In this document: positions 1 through 6,645 of the stretch, piece after piece
Numbering within the stretch: position 1 is the stretch's first letter
How the letters are laid out: every line of letters begins with the position of its first letter
From: Deltaproteobacteria bacterium
GTDB lineage: Bacteria > Desulfobacterota > Desulfarculia > Adiutricales > JAGVGV01
DNA: 7,287 nucleotides
Assembly: GCA_015233515.1 (NCBI GenBank)
Contig: JADFXS010000138.1
Span: 1 to 7,287, forward strand
Reading direction: 5' to 3'
Notes under the pieces: generated by a model
What the model was told of the DNA's origin: nothing
Database searches by the model: none
What the model saw: only the letters and a program-made list of their open reading frames with translations
Position numbers and translations under genes: made by a program

Positions 1-123
1 GGCAAACTGGGCGACGTCGATGATATCGCTAATGCCGTAATGTTCCTGGCCGATGACCACAGCGGATACATCACGGCTCAAGTCCTTTATGTGTGTGGGG
101 GCAGAAGTCTATATTCAGGCTAA
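1..123 (+). CDS. Short-chain dehydrogenase/reductase, C-terminal 40 residues (BbsC/BbsD-like), 5' truncated
   Basis: Frame 1 is open from the first base to a TAA at 121-123 and gives the last 40 residues of a protein. The pattern GxxxDVDDIANAVMFLADD, then GYITAQVLYVCGG, is the conserved C-terminal segment of classical SDR proteins (usual form: PEDIANAVLFLASD...SYITGQ.L.VDGG). Catalytic Ser-Tyr-Lys and the Rossmann NAD site would lie upstream, outside the window. In bbs-type operons two SDR genes, bbsC and bbsD, sit directly before bbsE. Together they form the NAD-dependent 2-(alpha-hydroxybenzyl)succinyl-CoA dehydrogenase. By position this would be bbsD, but 40 residues cannot separate the two subunits, so no symbol is given. 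The family call is secure from the motif; the substrate is inferred from the neighbours. Confidence 0.85.
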   Translation, partial: GKLGDVDDIANAVMFLADDHSGYITAQVLYVCGGRSLYSG

Positions 124-138
124 TGCGTTTTGCATCTC

Positions 139-143
139 AGGAG
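139..143 (+). promoter_or_regulatory. Ribosome binding site AGGAG deciding the start of the first CoA-transferase gene
   Basis: AGGAG at 139-143 lies 7 nt before the ATG at 151 and only 4 nt before the in-frame GTG at 148. Normal Shine-Dalgarno spacing therefore favours ATG 151. No promoter is visible in the 27-nt gap after the SDR stop, so the gene is probably cotranscribed with it. Confidence 0.7.
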
Positions 144-150
144 ATAGGTG

Positions 151-1389
151 ATGGATAAAATGTCTAATGATTCACTTGGCAATGTAAGAGTGCTAGATTT
201 TACCGGCGAATTGGGACCCTACGCCGCAAAGCTGTACGCGGGTCTGGGGGCGGATGTGATTCACCTCGAGCCGATGACCGGGGACCCGTTGCGCCAGGTT
301 GGCCCGTTCTACCGAAACGAGCCGGGTATGGACCGCAGCCTCCAGTTCCTTTACTATAATGCAGGCAAGCGGGGAATGGCCCTGGACCTGGAAAAGCCAG
401 CCGGACAGGAGATATTTCTTAAGCTTTGTGCCAAGGCTGATCTCCTGCTGGAAAGTTTTGTCCCCGGCTACCTGGAAGGATTGGGGATGTCCTATGATCG
501 TCTCAGTGCGATCAATCCGCGCCTGGTCCAGACCTCCATTACCCCGTTCGGCAGCTTTGGCCCGTATAAAGACATGCCGGGATCGGATCTGATCTGTTCA
601 GCCATGGGCGGGTTTCTTTTCCTGGCCGGGATCGAAAATGACAAACCAGTTCGCTCCTGCGACAACCAGGCTTACAGGATGGCCGAGGCCTATGCCGCGG
701 TGGGCAGCTCCATCGCGCTGCTTTTCGCTAAGAGAACCGGCATTGGCCAGTTCGTCGATGTATCCTGCATGGAAGCTGCCGGAATGGCACTTGAAAATGC
801 CGCCCAGTACTGGGACCTCCAAGGCGTCATCCGGCGCGGCCGAGGCAAGGTGGCCGGCGAGGCGACAATTCATCCCTGTAAGGACGGCTATATTGCTATC
901 GTCGCCATTATGGGCAAGAATAAGGTCATGTGGGAACCTTTCGTGAATTGGATGAAAGAAGAGCAACTAGCAGAATGGGAAGTTTTCGATCACGACAAAT
1001 GGATCGACGACTCCTATCGCAGCACCAAGGAAGGGTACGAGACGTTCTGTCGGATATTCGAGGCATTCACCATGAAACACGATAAGCTGACCCTGTACGA
1101 GAAGGGGCAGGCCCACAAAGTGGCTCTCACCCCGGTCAGCAATGGCAAGGACCTGCTGGAGAATCCACAGCTAGTCTACCGCAGTTACTGGAATACTGTC
1201 TATGACCCCAAGCTCTCCGGTGAAATCACCTACCCCGGGGCTCCCTACGAACTTGGCAACTTAAAGTGGCGGCTCGGCAACACGGCACCTTCTTTGGGGC
1301 AGCATACAGCCGAAATTTTAAGCGAACTCGGCTATACGGACGGTTGTATAGAAGCTTTGGCAAAGGAGGGTATCGTCCATGTCGGCTAA
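151..1389 (+). CDS. bbsE: Family III (CaiB/BaiF) CoA-transferase subunit, BbsE-like
   Basis: The protein has 412 residues from ATG 151, the usual family III length. The N-terminal pattern RVLDFTG...[20 protein letters not shown] with [10 protein letters not shown] (about residues 13-52) is the CoA-transferase Rossmann-like segment. [19 protein letters not shown] at about 121-139 and [11 protein letters not shown] (195-205) are family hallmarks. In bbs operons this subunit pairs with BbsF as succinyl-CoA:(R)-benzylsuccinate CoA-transferase, a cytoplasmic enzyme that activates benzylsuccinate without ATP. The family's catalytic Asp normally lies 22-23 residues before the TGxGQ motif. Here the residue 22 positions before is Tyr175, and the nearest Asp is Asp171, so this may be the less active or structural subunit. 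It overlaps the next gene by 11 nt, suggesting translational coupling. A bnsE role in naphthylmethylsuccinate activation is equally compatible. Family call is firm; substrate is inferred from synteny. Confidence 0.85.
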   Translation: MDKMSNDSLGNVRVLDFTGELGPYAAKLYAGLGADVIHLEPMTGDPLRQVGPFYRNEPGMDRSLQFLYYNAGKRGMALDLEKPAGQEIFLKLCAKADLLLESFVPGYLEGLGMSYDRLSAINPRLVQTSITPFGSFGPYKDMPGSDLICSAMGGFLFLAGIENDKPVRSCDNQAYRMAEAYAAVGSSIALLFAKRTGIGQFVDVSCMEAAGMALENAAQYWDLQGVIRRGRGKVAGEATIHPCKDGYIAIVAIMGKNKVMWEPFVNWMKEEQLAEWEVFDHDKWIDDSYRSTKEGYETFCRIFEAFTMKHDKLTLYEKGQAHKVALTPVSNGKDLLENPQLVYRSYWNTVYDPKLSGEITYPGAPYELGNLKWRLGNTAPSLGQHTAEILSELGYTDGCIEALAKEGIVHVG

Positions 1390-2674
1390 CTTCAGAAAAG
1401 CTCTGGAAGGAATTGTCGTTTGCGATTTTTCCTGGGTCGGGGCAGGTCCGATTGCGACCAACGTGTTGGGCCAATGCGGCGCGGAGATAGTCAAAATCGA
1501 GAGCGTCACGCGTCCCGACATACTGCGCAAGGGCGGGCCTTTTAAAGACGGCAACAGCCAGGGGCTGGAACGGAGCGGCTATTTTGCCAACCGCAACCCC
1601 AATAAGAAATGTATCTCCCTCAACATGAGCATCCCGGAGGCGCGAGATGTCGCGGTCCGGCTGATTGAAAAGAGTGACATTGTTATCAATAACTTCCGCG
1701 TTGGACAGATGGAGAAGTGGAAGCTGGGCTGGGAAGACGTCCATGCCATCAACCCGCGCATCATCTACATCACCATGAGTCTGCAGGGGCTCACCGGCCC
1801 GCACAAATCCTTCATGGGCTATGGCGTAAATCTCAATGCTCTGTGCGGCCTGACTGAACGATCGGCCTTTAGAGACGGCCGGCCCTTTGGTACCGGAACC
1901 AATTATACGGACCACGTGATGGTACCTTGCCATACGCTCTTCGGCGTCATGGCCGCGCTTCTGCAGCGCGAAGTCACCGGAAAAGGCCAGACCGTGTCCG
2001 TGTCACAGTTAGAATCGGCCATTGCCATGAAACCAAGCGACGTGATGGCCTATGCGGCCAACGGGGATCTGCTGGGCCCCCTTGGATTCGGCGATGCTCA
2101 TGCCGCGCCGCACGGAGTTTACACGACCCTGGGATATCGCAAATGGATCGCCATCTCGATCTTCTCCGAAAAGGATTGGAATATTTTAAAAGACTTAATG
2201 GGCAACCCGGGGTGGGCTGACCATACCAAATTCTCATCTCTATCGGCGCGCAAAGAAAACGAGGACGAATTGAATGCCCATATAGAGGCCTGGACGTGTG
2301 ATCAATATGCCGGCCGGCTATCTGAAAGACTTAGAACCAATGGTATTCAGGCCGGAGAAGTAAATGACGCCCGCGCGGCCATCGAAGATCCTCACCTGAT
2401 TGAAAGGAATTTCTGGGCCTATCTTGACCATCCCGTGGTGGGCTCGAGCCTGTATAACCGGGCGCCGATCGTTTTTTCCAAAACCCCGGTCGAGATGAAA
2501 ACCGCCGCCCCTCTGCTGGGTGAGCACACCCGTAAAGTTCTGACCGACATGCTTGGATACTCTGAGGAAGAAATCAGCCAACTGGCGGGAAAAAACGTAT
2601 TAACCTCGTCGGAGCCGCGCCAGGTGCGTGATGGAGTTGCAGTCGGGTCGAGAGGGAAACCTGGCCCGCGATGA
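1379..2674 (+). CDS. bbsF: Family III (CaiB/BaiF) CoA-transferase subunit, BbsF-like
   Basis: The protein has 431 residues. The start at ATG 1379 is set by AAGGAGG at 1363-1369, 9 nt upstream and inside the preceding gene. Visible family features are [31 protein letters not shown] (11-41), [18 protein letters not shown] (124-141), and GTNYTDH followed by VTGKGQ (199-204). Asp178 of the TDH motif lies 23 residues before the TGKGQ glycine. That spacing fits the catalytic aspartate which, in formyl-CoA transferase and CaiB, forms the acyl anhydride and thioester intermediates. This subunit probably carries the active site of the heteromer formed with the preceding gene product. Reaction: succinyl-CoA plus benzylsuccinate (or an aryl analogue) gives succinate plus the CoA ester. 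The C-terminus has about 25 residues, basic and Gly/Pro-rich, after GKNVL, where homologues commonly end. The acyl-CoA dehydrogenase gene follows after 23 nt. Confidence 0.87.
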   Translation: MSANFRKALEGIVVCDFSWVGAGPIATNVLGQCGAEIVKIESVTRPDILRKGGPFKDGNSQGLERSGYFANRNPNKKCISLNMSIPEARDVAVRLIEKSDIVINNFRVGQMEKWKLGWEDVHAINPRIIYITMSLQGLTGPHKSFMGYGVNLNALCGLTERSAFRDGRPFGTGTNYTDHVMVPCHTLFGVMAALLQREVTGKGQTVSVSQLESAIAMKPSDVMAYAANGDLLGPLGFGDAHAAPHGVYTTLGYRKWIAISIFSEKDWNILKDLMGNPGWADHTKFSSLSARKENEDELNAHIEAWTCDQYAGRLSERLRTNGIQAGEVNDARAAIEDPHLIERNFWAYLDHPVVGSSLYNRAPIVFSKTPVEMKTAAPLLGEHTRKVLTDMLGYSEEEISQLAGKNVLTSSEPRQVRDGVAVGSRGKPGPR

Positions 2675-2697
2675 AGTTTTCAAAACAGGAGTAAAAA

Positions 2698-3933
2698 ATG
2701 GATTTCTCTATTTCCGAAGAATACAATATGCTAAAGGACTCCATGCGGGAGTTTGTCAAGAGGGAACTGCTGCCGCTGGAAAAAGCTTTTCTGGAACGTG
2801 ACATGAGCCTGTGGACCGAACCGGGCCCCCAGCTAGCCAAAGAGAGTGGGAAGAGATTGCTTAGCGAAAGCAAAAAGCTCGGCTTCTGGGGGTTGGAGGT
2901 TGGAGAGGAATTCGGTGGGCAGGGATTGGGCATGCTGGCCAAGACCATAGTCCTCGAAGAGATGAGCAACTCTTTCGTTGGTTTTTCACCCCACGGTTTT
3001 TTGCTTCCGCCGGATGCGCCCAATCTGTATTACCTGAACAGTTGCTGCACCGGCAACCAACGCGAGAAGTATTTTAAACCCTATTGCGATAACCAGTTGG
3101 ATTCAGCGATGGCCTGCACCGAACCCGGCGCCGGGTCCGATGTCAGCGGGCTGAAGACCATGGCCGTGCGCAAGGGCGACAAATGGGTGATAAACGGCAC
3201 CAAGACCTTTATCAGCAAATGTGATAAGGACAATGTCTTCTTTATCCTTATTGCGGTGACTGACAAGAACGCGCCCTCCAAGGACCGGTTCACGGCCTTC
3301 CTTCTCGACCAGGATACGCCGGGGCTCAGAGTGGGTCGGGAGATCCCGGTCATCGGCGCCATGCCGACCTGGGATTTGATCCTCGAAGACGTGACTGTAG
3401 GCGATGACGCAGTGCTGGGCGAGGTGGGCAAGGCTTTCATTCCGCTGCAAAATCGTTTTGGCGTGCGCCGTATCGAACTGGCCTGCCGTTGCACGGGTAT
3501 GGCCGAACGACTCATCAAAATGATGATCGATCAAGCCAACACACGTATAACCTTTGGAGAACCCTTGGCCAATCGTCAGACAGTGCAGAATTGGATCGCC
3601 GATTCCACGATTGAACTAGAGACTGTCAGGTGGCTGCTCTATTACGCGGCCTGGAAATCGGACCAAGGTATAGAGGATCTACGCGTTGAGGGCGCCATGC
3701 TGAAAGTGGCGGCAACCGAAATGCTGACCAAAGTGGCGGACCGCGCCATTCAGATTCATGGCGGCGTAGGGCTTTCAAAGGAGCTGGGAATCGAATACGT
3801 GGCTCGGATGGTCCGTATTTGGCGCATCCTTGAAGGTCCCTCCGAAATTCACAGATGGACCCTAGGACGCACCCTGCTGAAGCAGAAAAAACCCTATAAT
3901 GGGCTAGTCCTGGCAAAGGATAATGGCGATTAG
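2698..3933 (+). CDS. bbsG: Acyl-CoA dehydrogenase, (R)-benzylsuccinyl-CoA dehydrogenase-like (BbsG)
   Basis: The protein has 411 residues, and AGGAG at 2687-2691 lies 6 nt before the ATG. Domain order is the usual one for FAD acyl-CoA dehydrogenases. An alpha-helical N-terminal part starts MDFSISEEYNMLKDSMREFVKREL. A beta domain carries the flavin/substrate motif ACTEPGAGSDVSGL (139-152), with KWVINGTKTFIS at 162-173. The C-terminal helical domain has RITFGEPLANRQ (283-294) and QIHGGVGLS (352-360). Glu379 in LEGPSEIHR occupies the position of the catalytic base of medium-chain-type dehydrogenases. By operon position it would oxidise (R)-2-benzylsuccinyl-CoA to benzylidenesuccinyl-CoA (phenylitaconyl-CoA), or the naphthyl analogue, in the cytoplasm. 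Electrons should pass to the EtfAB encoded downstream. The key residues look intact. Family call is very secure; the specific substrate rests on synteny. Confidence 0.9.
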   Translation: MDFSISEEYNMLKDSMREFVKRELLPLEKAFLERDMSLWTEPGPQLAKESGKRLLSESKKLGFWGLEVGEEFGGQGLGMLAKTIVLEEMSNSFVGFSPHGFLLPPDAPNLYYLNSCCTGNQREKYFKPYCDNQLDSAMACTEPGAGSDVSGLKTMAVRKGDKWVINGTKTFISKCDKDNVFFILIAVTDKNAPSKDRFTAFLLDQDTPGLRVGREIPVIGAMPTWDLILEDVTVGDDAVLGEVGKAFIPLQNRFGVRRIELACRCTGMAERLIKMMIDQANTRITFGEPLANRQTVQNWIADSTIELETVRWLLYYAAWKSDQGIEDLRVEGAMLKVAATEMLTKVADRAIQIHGGVGLSKELGIEYVARMVRIWRILEGPSEIHRWTLGRTLLKQKKPYNGLVLAKDNGD

Positions 3934-3949
3934 GACTGTATCGCTATCA

Positions 3950-3955
3950 AGGGAG
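3950..3955 (+). promoter_or_regulatory. Ribosome binding site AGGGAG deciding the hydratase start
   Basis: AGGGAG at 3950-3955 is 8 nt before ATG 3964. It overlaps the in-frame GTG at 3955, so that codon cannot use it. The ATG is therefore the better start, three codons inside the longest open frame. Confidence 0.7.
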
Positions 3956-3963
3956 TGACAAAA

Positions 3964-4734
3964 ATGCCTGTAGACTTTATAGTAGAAAATCACATTGCAT
4001 TGATCACGCTCAATCGGCCGGAAGCCATGAATTCACTGGATCCTGAATCGGTTACGCAGCTCGCCCGGAATTGGGCCGAAGTACGAAAGAATGATGATAT
4101 CCGGGTGGCCGTGCTGACCGGCACAGGTGAAAAATCCTTTTGCACCGGGACGGACATGAAAAAGACGCCGCCGCCCGCGGAGTGCATGGCCTCCATCTGG
4201 CTGAACGAAGGCCAGCCGATCATACCGCACATGAAGACGTGGAAACCGATTATTGCGGCCATCAACGGCTATGCCATAGGAGGTGGCCTGGAAATGGCCC
4301 TGGCCTGTGATATCAGGATCGCCGCCAGTACCGCGAAATTCGGCCTCACGGAGGTCAAGGTGGCCAGCCTGGCCGGGCTCAATGGAACCCAGTGTTTGCC
4401 GCGGGTCATCCCTCAGGCGGTCGCTATGAAAATGCTGTTAACAGGCGCCACGATCGACGCCCAGGAGGCCTTGCGGGTGGGACTGGTGAGCGACGTGGTC
4501 GAACCTGGGGAACTCCTTGATCTGGCTAAAACCTACGCCGGTATGATTGCAGCTAATGCTCCGCTCAGTGTCAAGGCGGCCAAACAGGCGGCATTGATGG
4601 GGCTTGATATGCCCCTGGAACACGGCATAGCCTTCTCACATCTTCTTTGGGGTGCCCTGAGGGATACTGAGGACCGCAAGGAGGGATTCCAAGCCTTCAG
4701 TGAAAAGAGGGTCCCGCAGTGGAAAGGGCGCTGA
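3964..4734 (+). CDS. bbsH: Enoyl-CoA hydratase (crotonase family), phenylitaconyl-CoA hydratase-like (BbsH)
   Basis: The protein has 256 residues from ATG 3964, the standard crotonase length. Numbered from this Met, ITLNRPEAMNSLD (14-26) is the family N-terminus, SFCTGTDMK (58-66) is the first oxyanion-hole segment, and INGYAIGGGLEMALACD (100-116) is the second. Both acid/base glutamates of true hydratases are present: Glu110 in GGGLE and Glu130 in FGLTE, equivalent to rat mitochondrial Glu144 and Glu164. The protein should therefore be a hydratase rather than a crotonase-fold isomerase or hydrolase that lacks one of them. In the bbs scheme it hydrates benzylidenesuccinyl-CoA to 2-(alpha-hydroxybenzyl)succinyl-CoA, the substrate of the SDR encoded at the start of the window. 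The gene follows the dehydrogenase after 30 nt. The next gene is 268 nt away, the only real gap in the cluster. Confidence 0.9.
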   Translation: MPVDFIVENHIALITLNRPEAMNSLDPESVTQLARNWAEVRKNDDIRVAVLTGTGEKSFCTGTDMKKTPPPAECMASIWLNEGQPIIPHMKTWKPIIAAINGYAIGGGLEMALACDIRIAASTAKFGLTEVKVASLAGLNGTQCLPRVIPQAVAMKMLLTGATIDAQEALRVGLVSDVVEPGELLDLAKTYAGMIAANAPLSVKAAKQAALMGLDMPLEHGIAFSHLLWGALRDTEDRKEGFQAFSEKRVPQWKGR

Positions 4735-4807
4735 GTTCCCAACTAACAGTTTTCAGTTATCAGTAGTCTGAATCAATGGTTGGCCATTGGTTCCCATCCA
4801 TTTTTAG

Positions 4808-4937
4808 CAGGGTGCTGGAAAAGTGTCTGCGGACCCAAGGCGTTCGCCCCCGGATAGAGGTCCGGGGCAGGCCTGGTAGGTGGCCCCACGATGGTTTTGC
4901 TCCAAAGTGGGAAGTCCAATCCTTTTTCAGCACCCTG
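4808..4937. mobile_element. MITE-like element with terminal inverted repeats, about 130 bp, non-coding
   Basis: CAGGGTGCTGGAAAAG at 4808-4823 is repeated inverted at 4922-4937: the reverse complement there reads CAGGGTGCTGAAAAAG. The arms match at 15 of 16 bases, including ten consecutive terminal bases. The 98 bp between them have no coding potential but contain GC-rich self-complementary stems, such as CCCCGGA (4848-4854) with TCCGGGG (4861-4867) around a 6-nt loop. Short length, terminal inverted repeats and lack of a transposase are what a miniature inverted-repeat element moved in trans would show. No clear target-site duplication is visible in the flanks (TTTTTAG and TTGATAT), so an old insertion or a purely structural repeat remains possible. 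Confidence 0.5.
4848..4867. repeat. Perfect 7-bp inverted repeat (hairpin) inside the MITE-like element
   Basis: CCCCGGA at 4848-4854 pairs perfectly with TCCGGGG at 4861-4867 around the loop TAGAGG. It is not followed by a T-run, so it does not look like a Rho-independent terminator. Overlapping alternative pairings are CGGACC (4830-4835) with GGTCCG (4859-4864), and GGGGC (4864-4868) with GCCCC (4883-4887). Confidence 0.5.
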
Positions 4938-4987
4938 TTGATATGGCTAGTTACCAGTTCGAGCCGTCTGAAAACTCAAAACCGAAA

Positions 4988-4994
4988 AAGGAGG
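4988..4994 (+). promoter_or_regulatory. Strong ribosome binding site AAGGAGG for etfB
   Basis: AAGGAGG at 4988-4994 is 8 nt before ATG 5003. This near-perfect Shine-Dalgarno fits a gene that must restart translation independently after the long gap, unlike the coupled genes around it. Confidence 0.7.
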
Positions 4995-5002
4995 GTGCCT
5001 AG

Positions 5003-5758
5003 ATGCATATCGCGGTCCTCGCAAAAGTAGTGCCTGACTATGAAGTTCCGGCGAGAGATTTTGAGCTGGCCGGAAACCGTGCTCATTCTCGCTATACCAG
5101 GATGATCGGTCTCTACGACGAAAATGCCATAGAGACCGGCATCCAGTTGAAAGAGAAGTATGGCGCAAAGCTCAGCATAGTTTCTTATGGCCATGGCGAT
5201 GATGTCCCAATACTCAGAAAAGCCATCGCGATGGGCGGAGATACTCTTCACCTCATATTGGGAGATTCAGACGACCCCTATGTCATAGCCGCCAACCTGA
5301 AAATGGCATTGGAGCAGATAAAAGATATCGACTTGGTCTTGGCGGGCCAGCAATCCGCCGACCTGGACCGAGGGATTGTCCATGGCATTCTGGCTGAAAT
5401 GCTCGGCTACACGTTCCTGGCCCAGATTAGCAAGATCGAATTCGACCAAGATCGCTGGACTGTGCAACAGAATCATGAAAACGGCAGCCGCATGCTCCAA
5501 TTCGGCCGAAAAGCCGTCCTGTCCATAACCAGCAGCCATGAAAACGTCCCCCGCATTCCGGTGGTGCGAGCCATTATGGCCGCCAAGAAGAAGCCTGTGG
5601 AAAAACTGCAGGGAATAGACGCCGTCCCGATGAAGGCTGAAGAGATCAACGTGGAGATTCCGAAACTCGAATCGATGTGCGAATTCCTGCCATTGGATGA
5701 TCTGCAGCAAACCGCCAAAATCCTTTTGGCCAGACTGAGGGAGGAACGTTATCTATGA
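5003..5758 (+). CDS. etfB: Electron transfer flavoprotein subunit beta
   Basis: The protein has 251 residues, the usual EtfB length. The N-terminus MHIAVLAKVVPD and LYDENAIETGIQLKEKYGAKLSIVSYG (37-63) match the adenine-nucleotide alpha-hydrolase fold of EtfB. LVLAGQQSADLDRGIVHGILAEMLGY (111-136) corresponds to the nucleotide (AMP) binding loop. ITSSHENVPRIPVVRAIMAAKKKP (175-198) corresponds to the family signature that in other EtfBs reads close to NEPRYPSLPNIMKAKKKP. With EtfA it forms the soluble FAD heterodimer that accepts electrons from acyl-CoA dehydrogenases, here most likely the BbsG-like enzyme. The stop overlaps the etfA start as ATGA, so the two are translated in step. I cannot tell from motifs alone whether it belongs to a bifurcating group. 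The membrane oxidoreductase downstream argues for simple transfer to quinone. Confidence 0.93.
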   Translation: MHIAVLAKVVPDYEVPARDFELAGNRAHSRYTRMIGLYDENAIETGIQLKEKYGAKLSIVSYGHGDDVPILRKAIAMGGDTLHLILGDSDDPYVIAANLKMALEQIKDIDLVLAGQQSADLDRGIVHGILAEMLGYTFLAQISKIEFDQDRWTVQQNHENGSRMLQFGRKAVLSITSSHENVPRIPVVRAIMAAKKKPVEKLQGIDAVPMKAEEINVEIPKLESMCEFLPLDDLQQTAKILLARLREERYL

Positions 5759-6642
5759 AGACATTGATCATAGAAAAGATTGAACCCAAAAGAATCGGTG
5801 AACTGGTGACCGTGGGGCGGATTCTGGGCGAAGCACCTGATCTGCTCGCCATCGGACAAGGTGAAATTCCAGGTACATTCAATCGCGTCTTCCAGTGCCA
5901 GGACACCATCGCCGCCAACCTGGTGGATAGCCTAGCTGAGTTAATTCAGAAGAATGCTTACCAGGTGATACTGCTCAGTGCGACCACCCTGGGGTCGGAA
6001 ATTGCAGGGAGGCTGGGCGCCAGACTGAAAGCGCCCGTGCTTTCCGAAGTCATCGAAGTCAAGCCGGACATGACTGTCAAACGGCCCGTTTACGGCGGCA
6101 AGGCCGTAGCAGAATATAAAATACCAGCGGGCCATGTGATCCTCACCATTCGCCGGAAATACTTCGAACCCGCGTTACTGGAGGGAACGACCGCGGCCGA
6201 GGCCCTAACCATTGAGAACCCTTCCATCACACTCCTTTCGGAAGATCAGATCCAAACTCAGGGCGTCCGTCTTGAAGATGCCGAAATAATCGTCTCGGGC
6301 GGCCGAGGTATGGGCGACAGTGAAAATTTTGCAATTCTTCGGGAAATGGCCGGACTGCTCCATGGCGCTGTCGGCGCCTCGCGCGGCGCTGTGGATGAAG
6401 GCTGGGTCCCGCAAACTATGCAAGTCGGCCAGACCGGCAATATTGTGGCGCCGGCTGTTTATTTTGCGGTCGGCATATCGGGCGCCAGCCAGCACCTCGC
6501 CGGCATAGCCAACGCCAAGTGCGTCGTCGCCGTAAACAAGGATGAAGAAGCCAATATATTCAAGCGGGCCCGTTTCGGCGTCGTATCTGATTATAGAAAC
6601 TTTATTCCCGCCTTGATCCAGGCATTACGGGAGGAACAGTAG
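5755..6642 (+). CDS. etfA: Electron transfer flavoprotein subunit alpha
   Basis: The protein has 295 residues, somewhat short for EtfA but complete. GGGAGGA at 5739-5745 lies 9 nt before the ATG, which overlaps the etfB stop. The N-terminal half is the nucleotide-binding-fold domain, with no added ferredoxin domain. The C-terminal FAD domain is clear: IIVSGGRGMGDSENF (178-192), VGASRGAVDEGW (206-217), QVGQTGN (223-229), and VYFAVGISGASQHLAG (235-250) with VVAVNKDEEANIF (257-269), the EtfA signature. Arg209 and His247 match conserved flavin-contacting residues of characterised EtfA proteins. It holds the electron-transferring FAD that shuttles between the acyl-CoA dehydrogenase and a quinone reductase. 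The next gene begins 3 nt after the stop and encodes a membrane protein of the expected quinone-reductase type, supporting a dedicated electron-transfer module. Confidence 0.95.
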   Translation: MKTLIIEKIEPKRIGELVTVGRILGEAPDLLAIGQGEIPGTFNRVFQCQDTIAANLVDSLAELIQKNAYQVILLSATTLGSEIAGRLGARLKAPVLSEVIEVKPDMTVKRPVYGGKAVAEYKIPAGHVILTIRRKYFEPALLEGTTAAEALTIENPSITLLSEDQIQTQGVRLEDAEIIVSGGRGMGDSENFAILREMAGLLHGAVGASRGAVDEGWVPQTMQVGQTGNIVAPAVYFAVGISGASQHLAGIANAKCVVAVNKDEEANIFKRARFGVVSDYRNFIPALIQALREEQ

Positions 6643-6645
6643 TCA

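Larger units (their letters stand above)
4735..5002 (+). other. 268-nt intergenic region between hydratase and etfB
   Basis: No convincing gene is present on either strand; the open frames here show no recognisable protein and overlap the repeat element. From left to right the region holds three CAGT tetramers spaced exactly 7 bp apart (4747, 4754, 4761). Next is an imperfect stem, AATGGTTGG (4775-4783) with CCATCCATT (4794-4802), running into a short T-tract at 4801-4805. This could be a weak terminator or attenuator. The 130-bp inverted-repeat element follows, and then a T/A-rich leader with the etfB ribosome binding site. I see no convincing sigma-70 promoter: TTGATA at 4938-4943 has no matching -10 box at normal spacing. 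Confidence 0.7.

Noticed and set aside
148..150. GTG as start of the first CoA-transferase
   Set aside because: It is only 4 nt from AGGAG, while the adjacent ATG at 151 has normal spacing.
598..966. Minus-strand open frame of 122 codons inside the first CoA-transferase gene
   Set aside because: Shadow of a strongly supported coding sequence; no recognisable domain.
1226..1933. A 235-codon open frame on the minus strand
   Set aside because: It lies antisense across the junction of the two CoA-transferase genes, whose family motifs are unambiguous on the plus strand; its translation resembles no family and it has no supporting context.
2574..3023. Minus-strand open frame of 149 codons opposite the start of the acyl-CoA dehydrogenase
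   Set aside because: Low-complexity Ser/Leu/Pro-rich translation typical of an antisense shadow; the plus-strand dehydrogenase explains the region.
3955..3957. GTG as start of the hydratase
   Set aside because: It overlaps the ribosome binding site itself; ATG 3964 has proper spacing and fits the family N-terminus.
4938..4943. TTGATA as a -35 box for an etfB promoter
   Set aside because: No -10-like hexamer is found about 17 nt downstream; the following bases are GC-rich (GAGCCG).
4735..5002. CRISPR array, tRNA or classical riboswitch in the gap
   Set aside because: There are no regularly spaced long repeats, no cloverleaf with a TTCGA-type arm, and no conserved aptamer core that I recognise.
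4776..5030. Plus-strand open frame of 84 codons in the intergenic region
   Set aside because: It spans the inverted-repeat element, runs into etfB in a different frame, has no ribosome binding site and no recognisable protein motif.
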